Shown: positions 1 to 8,161 of the stretch, in pieces
How the letters are laid out: each line of letters opens with the position of its first letter
Position numbering within the stretch: position 1 is the stretch's first letter
Source: Paramoeba atlantica
Lineage: Eukaryota; Discosea
NCBI GenBank assembly: GCA_977017575.1
Contig: CDRNVI010000164.1
Span: 186,001-250,000 of the forward strand
Length of the DNA: 64,000 nt
Reading direction: 5' to 3'
Made by a program: the position numbers and the translations under genes
Notes under the pieces: generated by a model
The model's database searches: none
What the model was told of the DNA's origin: nothing
The model's input: only the letters and a program-made list of their open reading frames with translations

Positions 1-826
1 ATCATGGCTTTGAAGAAGACAACGAAAACAAATAAGAACGGAACACTTAAAACAAAATCCATGGACAGTCTCAAAAGGATGTTTTGGACATTGTTTCTCC
101 TTCAAGGCCAACCCAGCACGGTCAACAACATTCACACTTGAACTACCTTCTGGTTGATGGCGTTCGCGTTTATGGTTTTGGGTAAAAATCGTCGAAGTGT
201 GAGAAGGATCACAAGTATCACAAATAAACATTTGGCAAAGGGGGCAGTACATCTCGGTTCTCTCTCCACAACTTTTAAAATTAAAGCATTCCTTTCTTTC
301 TGTTGAATTTTTGAATAAAAATAAAAAATTGACACAGACATAAAAAAAAAATATAAGAAAGAAAGAAACCGAGACCAACTGTTGGTTTGGCCAAAGATAA
401 CATGTTTGAAGAAACAAGAGCGTCAACCGTCTCAGGTATTAGATTATTCAATTGAAGAGATTCCACAGAAGTGCATTCGAAATTTTTTCGACAAACAGGA
501 CATCTTAATTGAAAAGAAGAAGAAGAAGAAGAAGAAGAAGAAGAAGAACTTTCACTCTTCTGTTGGCTCACCAGTTTTTCAAGACACTCAGTACAAAATG
601 AATGCCCACATAAGAGCATTCTCGGTTCTCTCTCCCAACACATCATCTCAAAACAAACCCCACAACGAAAACCATAATGGTCAGACTCCTCATCATCACA
701 TTCTTCTTTTGTTTTTTTTCTTCTGACAACTGGTTGAGGACCTCCTCCTCCTCCTCCTCCTCCTCCTCCCTCCCTCCGAACAACAACAACAACCTCTTCT
801 CGTTTTCTCTTTCCCTTCTCGTTCAT
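1..826 (-). CDS. RING/B-box (TRIM-like) protein, N-terminal part, runs off left edge
   Basis: Two exons are visible: 376-826 and 1-299, separated by a 76-base intron (300-375) with GT and AG ends. Exon 1 begins at the ATG at 826 (MNEKGKRK) and encodes a basic stretch, a poly-Gly run and a C3HC4-type RING (CGVCFEMMCW, CGHSFCTECL, CPVCRKNF) interrupted by a poly-Ser insert. Joined to exon 2 the frame continues into B-box-like Cys/His pairs (CGERTEMYCPLCQMFICDTC, then a second set ending near CFKCSVLICFRC), which lie at 1-299. The order matches the two TRIM-NHL genes at 32-37 kb, so this is a third, more diverged member. RING proteins of this class are usually E3 ubiquitin ligases. The coiled coil and any NHL part would lie beyond the edge. 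Family is clear, substrate unknown. Confidence 0.85.
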
Positions 827-1162
827 GCAAAAAACGCACAAAACAAAATTGGCCGAGAAAAAAATGGCCATTTTTTTTGGCCGTGATTTTGGCCACCTAA
901 TAATGTTTGCTTGGAGATGGTCAGTTCTGAGTTAGTTCTTTGTAGATTTTGCATTTGGTCTCGATCGTTGGCGATCCTCTTTTGAGAATGAGACAAGACA
1001 AATTGCTCTTCTCCAAAATTTAGGTGGAGCTTGTGTTTGAGGATTCAAGAATATTGTTTGACTTTTTTCCCAAACAAATGAAACAAAAGAAAAAACAACA
1101 AAATTATGTTGTGTGTCTGTTTTTCTGTTTTTTTCATTTGAAATCCCCACAGTTTTTAATTC

Positions 1163-1888
1163 TCATTGTCTTGCAGATTTGATGTTTCTGAACTGATTTG
1201 TGACCCCACGAATCGTGTGAGAAACGATAAGTTGGAACATTTCTTCGACATTTGTTTTGAGCAGTGCACTTGTTTCAAGGAATGGAAGATGAAGAGAAGA
1301 TCCCAAATTTTCTCCTTCTATGGTTGAAACTTCTCTTTCTGATTCAAGATCACTTTTGTTTCCAATAAGAATTCCAATTGGGACATCTTCACTCTTCACT
1401 TTTTGAATTTGTTCATAAAAGGATCGAATTTCTTCAAACGAGGCTTTTGAAGTGACAGAATACACTAAAATAAAAGATTTGTTGTATTTCATATATGATT
1501 CTCTCAGTGTTGAGAAATTCGAGTGACCTCCGATATCTTTTGAAAGGGGGGGGGGGGGGAAATTATTTCATATCTCCTCTTTTTCTCCATCAAAAAAGAA
1601 AAGAACAAACCTTGAAAGATTGCGAGAGTAGCCTCCTTTTCATCCACCCCCTGAATATGCGTTTGATAACTGAAAACCCATTTCTTTTCAAAAAAGAAAG
1701 CCACAAAAAAAAAGAAAGGCAAGTATTTGAAAAAAGAAAACAAACTTATCTTCAACTGTTGGGTCATACACGCTCACAAAATGGTTCGAAAGAAATCGGG
1801 TCACCAAAGCAGTTTTTCCAACTCTTCCAGCACCCATGACAGCAAATTTGATTGAACCATTTCGTTTTCGAGAATGACTTGTCCCCAT
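1163..1888 (-). CDS. Ras-like small GTPase with N-myristoylation-type start
   Basis: Three exons, 1746-1888, 1611-1669 and 1163-1536, give a 191-residue protein; splice phases agree at both junctions. G motifs: P-loop GAGRVGKT, effector-region YDPTVED, DIGGH at the DxxGQ position, GNKSDL and ETSAL. The family cycles between GTP and GDP forms at membranes. Two things are odd. The residue matching Ras Gln61 is His, a change known in Ras to slow GTP hydrolysis. The C-terminus (KSARQ) has no CaaX prenylation box, while the start MGTSHSRK fits the MGxxxS N-myristoylation pattern followed by basic residues. An unseen extra 3' exon cannot be excluded. The second intron holds a run of about 13 G on the plus strand. 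The gene is divergent from the Sel1 gene, 238 bases away. Confidence 0.88.
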
Positions 1889-2126
1889 CTCCTTTCTCTG
1901 TCTCTCTCTCCTCTGTCTCTCTCTCTTTCTCTCCCACACCGTTTTTCTGTTTTCTCTCTCTCCCAAAGAATGATGTGTTGAAAAACTGTGTCTTATTTTA
2001 GAGACCCAAAAAATCAGCACCCCCAAATCAACTTCACCGAATTTATTTTTGCTTTTGTTTCTCTTTCTTTTGCTTCGACCATTCCCTTGCAATGCGCCAA
2101 GGAATCGTCGTTTTGAAAGGGTTTCA
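1889..2126. promoter_or_regulatory. Divergent promoter region, Ras-like / Sel1 genes
   Basis: Short spacer between two oppositely oriented starts. It contains a CT/GA-rich tract at about 1895-1970 and, at 1992-2005, a sequence (CTTATTTTAGAGAC) resembling the GCTAATTTTAGAG element seen at other gene starts in this window. No TATA box stands out from the A/T background. Function is inferred from position only. Confidence 0.4.
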
Positions 2127-3197
2127 ATGGATCTGGTAAAGTTCTATTGGAAAGGATCCTTTGGTTACCTTTGTGAAGAGGGACATTCCATCGCTGATGC
2201 TTTTCGAAATCCAAGACGATTTGGAAATGGCGCTGCCATTTGCCAAAACGCGGTTGGTGTTGTGTGTTCCTCTCTGTCTGATCAGGAAGCAGCAGTTTGG
2301 TTTCGACGAGCCGCAGAACGTGGGAATGTCTACGCACAATGGAACTTAGCTTGGATGTATTCTATGGGTGAAGGTGTTGAAAAAGATTCTGAGGAATCGT
2401 TCAAGTGGTTCCAACTCAGCGCGGATGGAGGGTTTTCGCTCGCCCAAAATCATGTCGGGATTCTCTTTGAGGATGGGAAAGAAGGTGTTGCCCAAAGCTT
2501 CGAAAAAGCGGCAGAATATTATCGATTGAGTGCATTACAAGGTGATTCTTATAGTCAAACAAATCTAGGAAAATTGTATGAACTCGGGTTGGGGGTTCCA
2601 CAAGAACTTGATGAAGCGGTAAGATGGCATCGAGCGAGTGTGAAACAAGGAAATCCAGTTGCCCAAAATAATCTTGGACTTGCGTATGAAAGAGGGAGAG
2701 GTGTTGAATTGAATCAAAAGAAAGCATTGTATTGGTACAAAGCGAGCGCAGCTCAAGGTGATTCGTGTGGTCAAGCAAATTTAGGAAGGGCGTATCAAAA
2801 TGGGTGGGTCGATGGTTCTAAAAAGCCACTTGAGGAAGCGTCCAAGTGGTATCGTTTAAGTGCCAAACAAGGAAATTCCTCTGGGCAAGTGAATTTGGGG
2901 ATGATGTATCTGCGTGGATTGGGAATCGCGAAAGATGAACAAGAAGCTCTTAAATTGTTTCGATTAAGTGCTGAGAAAGGAAGCGCAGTTGGGCAATATT
3001 ACCTCGGATTTATGTTAGAGAAAAATGGGGATCACGATGAAGCAAAGAGATATTATCGTTTGAGTGCTGAACAAGGAAATGACCTCGCCAGAGATCGGTT
3101 GGCCGCAGTCTTGAACATCCACCCCAACAAAAACGAGAATGACAATATTCTCCCCCCTCCTGCTCCTTTTATCGACGAGAACATTGATAACAACTAA
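2127..3197 (+). CDS. Sel1-like repeat (SLR) protein
   Basis: Intronless frame of 356 residues from the ATG at 2127 (MDLVKFYWKG). After about 45 residues it consists of seven to eight Sel1-like repeats of about 36 residues, each of the form WxRxSAxQGxxxxQxNLGxxYxxGxGVxxDxxEA, for example WFRRAAERGN, YYRLSALQGD, WYKASAAQGD, WYRLSAKQGN and YYRLSAEQGN. Repeat 5 carries a two-residue insertion and the last is truncated. Sel1 repeats form alpha/alpha solenoids that act as protein-binding scaffolds, for example in ERAD adaptors and chitin-synthase activators. No signal peptide, membrane segment or catalytic domain is present, so a cytosolic adaptor is likely, with unknown partner. The tail is acidic and Asn-rich. 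An upstream in-frame extension lacks an ATG. Confidence 0.93.
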   Translation: MDLVKFYWKGSFGYLCEEGHSIADAFRNPRRFGNGAAICQNAVGVVCSSLSDQEAAVWFRRAAERGNVYAQWNLAWMYSMGEGVEKDSEESFKWFQLSADGGFSLAQNHVGILFEDGKEGVAQSFEKAAEYYRLSALQGDSYSQTNLGKLYELGLGVPQELDEAVRWHRASVKQGNPVAQNNLGLAYERGRGVELNQKKALYWYKASAAQGDSCGQANLGRAYQNGWVDGSKKPLEEASKWYRLSAKQGNSSGQVNLGMMYLRGLGIAKDEQEALKLFRLSAEKGSAVGQYYLGFMLEKNGDHDEAKRYYRLSAEQGNDLARDRLAAVLNIHPNKNENDNILPPPAPFIDENIDNN

Positions 3198-3579
3198 AAA
3201 TAAGAGAGAATCTCCTTTTTTTTGTCAAACTTTGAAGAGCAGAGCAGAGAAAAAAAGAATGTTATGTAAGATGTAAAAAAAAGAGACATTCATGTTTATT
3301 TATTAAATGCTCCTTGTGGGAAAGAAAAATGCCTTTTGATTTTTTGTCCTTTTCACCTTGCTTTCCTTTTCACCACAAAAAGTAAAAACAATAGGACCTT
3401 CTTTTTCTCAAGCTTTTTCTTTCTGAGCTTTTTTCTTTGTGAGATTCTCACTCACTCTTCGGAGCCAGATATGCGCGCCCTTTCTTAGGAAGAAGGAGGA
3501 GGAGGGTTTGGCTTGAAACAGGCGGAAAACATTTGACATTCACAAATAAGATTTCCTCTCAGTCGCAATCGCAAAATTT
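3198..3579. other. Convergent intergenic spacer
   Basis: Lies between the 3' ends of the Sel1 gene and the methyltransferase gene. It is A/T-rich with several AATAAA-like and TTTATTTATT stretches that could serve polyadenylation on both strands. I see no coding exon, RNA gene or repeat here. Confidence 0.5.
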
Positions 3580-4924
3580 CTATCGATACAATCGATAAAT
3601 ATGAACAGTACTTCGAACATCAACATCACCAGAATCTTCTTCGAACATGACAGGTTTCTTTGTTCGAAAGAGTAATTCAATTTTGAAGTTGAATGGAGGA
3701 TTCACAGCAAGCGTCAAGAATCGGAGGTCTTTTTCTTCATTTTCTGGAATGTGATGAGAGAAAGCAACGATTACCTTTTAATTTAATTTTTGAGGTGAGT
3801 TTAGTGACGATTTCAAAGAATGAAAAGGAGAGAATGAAAAGGAAATAAAACCTCTCCTGAAGGAGAAAGACAATTCTGGCAAGTTGTTAAAAGAGCAGAA
3901 TGTTCGGAGTGATTGAAGACTAAGTCTGCTAAGAGGATGACATCAAAGGGAGAAGAACGAGGAGAGAGAGAAGAAGAAGAAGGAGGAGGTCCATCACCAA
4001 CATCACCAACATCACCAAGACAAGTTGATAAGAGTTCCGATGGATCCTTTCCCCAAATATACCCACACACAGCTACAAAAAGAAACCACAGAGTTAATAT
4101 TGAGAGGATGTGGAGATATATGAAAAAAACTTCAATCAATATATACCGACTCGATTCTGAAGAGAAGAAGGAAGACAATTTTCAACATTCTTTCGAATGT
4201 TCTCCAAAAGTTCTGTGTCAGGATAATCTGAGATCACGGTTGACTTCGCACCACACAATGCAGAGACCTAGAAGAAAAAATTGTTGTCAGAATCAAAGAG
4301 AAAGGGTTCTTGAGAGTTAAAATAAAAGAAATTTTAACCAATGATGGAAGAGCAGAAGCAGCACCAAGCTCAAGAACTCGTTTTCCTGACACATCCAAAT
4401 ATGTTGCACATGATCCACAGGGTCTTTGAATTTTTGAAAGATGAGGCACAAGTTGAGAGTGATCACCTGTTTTTTGTAGAATCGAAAGGGGTTGACCACT
4501 AATCATATCTGTGATTACAATCCCTGTGTTGAAAAAAACCATTGAGAAAATTCGAGAGACCAAGAGAAAAAAAACCGAAAGGAAAAGAGAAAGAGAAAGA
4601 GAAAGAGAAAGAGAAAGAGAAAAAAGACCGGCATTCCAAAGACAATGTCCCCAGAGAGGATGGGAACCTACTAACTGCAGTTTCAATAAAGTACTTTGGT
4701 CTTGTTTTTCTCCTCCAGTTTGTTCTTCGATTTTTGACTCGCCACGAACTTGACATTGATGAGAAGAACGTCGAAATCGATACAACTTCACCGAACCTTC
4801 AGGTGGTTTCTCGTAGAAATCTGATCATTCGTTCCATCAAAACAAAAAAATAACAAGATAAAGAAAGATAAAGACCTTCATCATCAAACATCATCCCACC
4901 CATAACATCGCCATCATCATCCAT
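3580..4924 (-). CDS. EFM7: EFM7/NNT1-type protein methyltransferase
   Basis: Six exons (4876-4924, 4629-4820, 4339-4523, 4147-4267, 3852-4072, 3580-3774) join in phase to about 320 residues. Family landmarks in order: acidic start and DFYEKPPEGS; VGSHPLWGHCLWNAG; motif I VLELGAASALPSL; post-motif-I GAKSTVISDYPDTELLENI; AVCGYIWGKDPSELL; DVILLADLVFNHSEHSALL; VIVAFSHHIPENEEKDL; ending TVHIYRLYR. In yeast, Efm7 methylates the N-terminus and an adjacent lysine of elongation factor 1A using S-adenosylmethionine; the same role is inferred here. The glycines usual in motif I (ELGAGAGLPS) are partly replaced by Ala and Ser. A (GAGAAA)n tract lies in the intron at about 4580-4620. Exon 1 boundaries could be off by one base. 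Confidence 0.9.
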
Positions 4925-5130
4925 GATCGTTTGCGAGATCAAACGAAAAAGAGATAAAACGAAAAAGAGAAACACTTTCGCGGACACCATAGAGACGAAG
5001 AGGGACACCGACTTGATCGCCTCCTGTTGTTTGCGTTTTCACCTTGTTTCTTAATTGGGTTTAAGAAAATCACAAGAAATTGAATTGGTTTTTTTGAATG
5101 AATAATAAAAAAACTGGGAGGGATTCGTAA

Positions 5131-5157
5131 GATAGATAGATAGATAGATAGAGATAG
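5131..5157. repeat. GATA tetranucleotide microsatellite
   Basis: About six GATA units with one interruption, in the spacer between the methyltransferase start and the 3' end of the homeodomain gene. The rest of 4925-5208 is A/T-rich with no coding signal. Confidence 0.9.
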
Positions 5158-5208
5158 TTTATTTTTTTAATGTACAAGAATTTTTTTTTTTGGCTTCCCA
5201 ATACTTTT

Positions 5209-6228
5209 TCAATATTGGCAAGTCAGGTGGCGGTAGGAATCACCCCATGTTTGCGAGCGAGAAGGAGCCGCTGATGTTAAAGGAAAGAGGGGTGGTTGTT
5301 GAAGAAGTGTTGAGAGGGAGGGAAGAAGGGGTTGAGAAGTTTTGATTGGAGCAAATACTGGTTGGGAAAACGAGTTCGAAAAAGGGTTGTTGTGGAAAGT
5401 TGAATCATTAAGGATTGCAGAGGGAGGAGGGAGTCTGGGGGGAGGGAGAACTTTTTGTTGTTCAAAACAGCGGGTCGACGAGGAAAAGGGAACTGGTGGA
5501 AATAATTGTTGGAGAGGAGGTAACAAAAGGCAAGAAGGAAGAGCAGATCTCTCATTCATCTGAGGAAGAGGTGGGAGAAAGAGTGACTCCCCGCCGTCAC
5601 CAGAAGAACGCTTGAGTTTTTTTGGGGGAGGATGATTTTCTATTTCTGTTGTGAATCCGGTTCCGAGAGGTTGTGAATCAGGACTGATCGATCTTTTGCG
5701 GTTTTTGCATGTCGTCTCGCCCTCCGAAAGATTGATAAATTTTCCACTCTTGACAAGGCCTTTTAACTTCTCGATTGTAAGTTGCCATTCCAAAGAGTCT
5801 TCGTTGTTCTCAATTTTTTTCAGAATCGCAGGCGCCCCTCGTTGACGACGAGTTTTAAACCACTTTTGGACTTGAGGGTATTGAATGGACAATTCTTTCG
5901 CAAGTTGCGCTTTCAAGTAAGAGGTAGGGTATTTTGAGTGATTTTGGAAAACCCACTCAAGCACTCGGACTTGTTCAACAGCGAGGTTCACCCTGCCTTT
6001 GTAACCTCCTCGAAGCTTTCTGTTTCGAATCCACAGCCGAATTTGCTCTGCAGAAAGTCCTGTTGATTGAGACACTTCCAAAAATTTCTTTTTTTTGAGT
6101 TCATGTTTGTCGTCTTCGCAGCTGAGACCATCACTCTCAGCCTCGAGTTCCAAGTAGAGACGTTCAAGGGCTTCTCGTTGGGAAGGGGTATAAGTTGGAG
6201 TCGTATAAGTTTTTGTAATGCTCTTCAT
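5209..6228 (-). CDS. Double-homeodomain transcription factor
   Basis: Single-exon frame of 339 residues from the ATG at 6228 (MKSITKTY). Residues about 12-73 form a homeodomain with a lengthened loop (recognition helix IRLWIRNRKLRG, keeping Asn51). Immediately after, residues about 76-134 form a second homeodomain of normal length (recognition helix VQKWFKTRRQRGA) in which the otherwise nearly invariant Asn51 is Thr. A low-complexity tail rich in Pro, Leu and Ser follows, with a basic cluster PPPKKLKRSS that may help nuclear import. Homeodomains bind DNA through helix 3; the Thr suggests altered or weaker base reading by the second domain. Two adjacent homeodomains in one protein are uncommon. 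The stop is TGA. Targets are unknown. Confidence 0.92.
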   Translation of the reverse strand: MKSITKTYTTPTYTPSQREALERLYLELEAESDGLSCEDDKHELKKKKFLEVSQSTGLSAEQIRLWIRNRKLRGGYKGRVNLAVEQVRVLEWVFQNHSKYPTSYLKAQLAKELSIQYPQVQKWFKTRRQRGAPAILKKIENNEDSLEWQLTIEKLKGLVKSGKFINLSEGETTCKNRKRSISPDSQPLGTGFTTEIENHPPPKKLKRSSGDGGESLFLPPLPQMNERSALPSCLLLPPLQQLFPPVPFSSSTRCFEQQKVLPPPRLPPPSAILNDSTFHNNPFSNSFSQPVFAPIKTSQPLLPSLSTLLQQPPLFPLTSAAPSRSQTWGDSYRHLTCQY

Positions 6229-6958
6229 GGTCTTTTTTTCAAGAGAAAAGAAAGTGACAATTTGGAACAAAAACCGGAAGAGAACCTCGTTGCGACCCCC
6301 ATGACGAGGAACCGGAACAATCCGTGTTGGTTGCAACGAAGAATGAGGAAAAATCGTTGCCACGTCATCTTCTGCTCCCTTCTGAATTTTCTTTCCTTTT
6401 TTCCTCTGAGTGTAAAACAAATATAAAATATATTTTTAGAAAATTTTGTGGAGTATTTTTGTCCATTCTAAGATTGAGACCTTTTCCTGTTGACCAGAGA
6501 CGAGGAATGGTGGGATGTTCGTGTTTCTTCGTCCCAAAAAAGAACCCCATGATTTTGAGGTGTTTGTTCTTTCGAGGACTCAAAAATTCTAGATTGAAAA
6601 TTCGAATCTTGGTCCTCAACACTTTCGAATTTTTGAAAACCCTGGTAATTAAAAGTGCAAAAGTTTTTCACTTTTGGTTGGGAGAGGGAAACGGGGTGGT
6701 TGCCTTGAAGGTGAACTGTCTTCTTTTCAATCATAAAAAAGACACGTCTTTTGAACAACTTTGTTTTCTTTTCTTTTCAAGAATTTTCAAGAATAATGTT
6801 TTTTTTTTCAAATCATGATTTTCACAGTTTTGTTGTTTTGTTTTTGAAAACTTTGATTGGGCGAGTTCTTTTGAAAAGAACAACACCCTCTTCTTTTGTT
6901 TGTTTTGTCTCAAATTATTTTGAGTCCGAAAAATATTCAGTTCTCAGCTTTTTTTTTT
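6229..6958. other. Intergenic, upstream of the homeodomain gene
   Basis: About 730 bases between two minus-strand genes, A/T-rich with many TTTTC and GAAAA runs. Frames here are short and carry no recognisable domain. It presumably holds the homeodomain gene promoter and the RRP41 3' UTR. No GCTAAWTTTAGAG element was found. Confidence 0.5.
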
Positions 6959-7678
6959 TTAACTTTGCAGAGATCTTGATCGTTGTTCAAATGACTTGAC
7001 TTCTTGGACCAAAACATCATAAATCCGATGACAACCTTGTATCCCAAGCTTTAAAACCTTTTCATACGTGTCCAAATCTGCACGATAATCCATTTGCATC
7101 ATTATCACTTTATCTGACTTGGGTAAAATAGCGACAGGCATGTCAACTCCTCGAGCAGAATCTTCCAAATAATTCAAATCAAGCAAAGGAGTATTGTCAA
7201 TACAACCCGCTGCACAAGCAACCACAAAATCTTTCATTGGGATTCCTGCAACGACACAAGCCAGGGTAATTGCATTGATGCTTGCACAACGAGTTCCTCC
7301 ATCTGCTTGAAGAACTTGAACATAAATATTGATCATGGAACCAGGAAATTGAGTGACTAAGATTGCTTCTTCAAAAGTTTGTTTGATGGCAAGAGAGATT
7401 TCCAGATTTCTTCGATTTCCTTTTGTTCTTTGTTTTCTTTCACCAGTACTAAATGGAGCCATACTGTACTCGCAAGTTACAACAGCGCGATCGTGAAGTC
7501 CTTTTCCTCGTTTTGCTTCTTGTGGTCCGTACACAGCAGCGAGGACTTTGGTGTTTCCTTGTTCATAATAAGCGGAACCATGAGCATGTGAGAGAACTCC
7601 AACACGACAACGAATTCTTCGGAGTTCATTTGGTCGACGACCATCTAATCGAAGACCTTCTGGGGAAATGTACTCCAT
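6959..7678 (-). CDS. RRP41: Exosome core subunit RRP41 (RNase PH family)
   Basis: Intronless 239-residue protein from the ATG at 7678. Family features: start EYISPEGLRLDGRRPNELR, GSAYYEQGNTKVLAAVYGP, the basic segment ERKQRTKGNRR, VQVLQADGGTRCASINAIT, and GIPMKDFVVACAAGCIDNTPLLDLNYLED written here in pieces at residues about 150-180. Length is typical for RRP41/EXOSC4. In eukaryotes this subunit sits in the six-membered RNase PH-like ring of the RNA exosome, in nucleus and cytoplasm, which guides RNA to the catalytic subunits for 3'-5' decay and rRNA processing. It is divergent from the DPLAALK-family gene starting near 8.1 kb. Confidence 0.96.
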   Translation of the reverse strand: MEYISPEGLRLDGRRPNELRRIRCRVGVLSHAHGSAYYEQGNTKVLAAVYGPQEAKRGKGLHDRAVVTCEYSMAPFSTGERKQRTKGNRRNLEISLAIKQTFEEAILVTQFPGSMINIYVQVLQADGGTRCASINAITLACVVAGIPMKDFVVACAAGCIDNTPLLDLNYLEDSARGVDMPVAILPKSDKVIMMQMDYRADLDTYEKVLKLGIQGCHRIYDVLVQEVKSFEQRSRSLQS

Positions 7679-8161
7679 CAGGAGACAAAAAGCAAACAGA
7701 GAGAAACGAAAGAACGAAAAAAAAGAGGAAAAAGAAAACGAAAAAAAGAAAAAAGAAACGAAAAAAAAAAAAAAATGTCAAAAAATATCAAAATTTGATG
7801 TCAAAAGAACGTTGTTGGTGCGATTTTTTGCTGTTTTTGCTTTTCGGTGAGGTTCTGTTTTGTTTTTTACGTTTTGGAGAATCTTTTTTCTTTTTTGTCC
7901 TTAAATTACTCAAGAAACATGATTTGGTTCCTTTTCTTTGCCTCTTTTTTCTTTCTGTCTTGGTGTTTTTCGAGTTGTGTTTGGTTGTTTTTGTTGGATT
8001 GTTGTTTGTTGTGGAATTTTCGACTAAGTTAAGGTGTTTGCTTGAGTTGGTGTCTGCTTTGGATGTTTGAGAGAATGTTTCTTCTCCCAGAATTTGTGTC
8101 TAAATTTCCCTAAAATTTTTCCCTTTTCCCTTTTCTCTGCCAAAAATCTGTTCCTCTCCAG
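7679..8161. promoter_or_regulatory. Divergent promoter region, RRP41 / DPLAALK gene 1
   Basis: Highly A/T-rich spacer with a purine tract at 7700-7775 and T-rich sequence after 7840. The true first exon of the plus-strand gene probably lies here. A short candidate begins at an ATG near 7799 and is followed by a GTGAGG donor-like site near 7845, but its phase does not match the exon starting at 8162, so I do not assert it. No GCTAAWTTTAGAG element is visible. Confidence 0.35.

Noticed and set aside
1546-1559. Run of about 13 G as a possible quadruplex
   Set aside because: A single homopolymer inside an intron; likely slippage, and no four-tract pattern.
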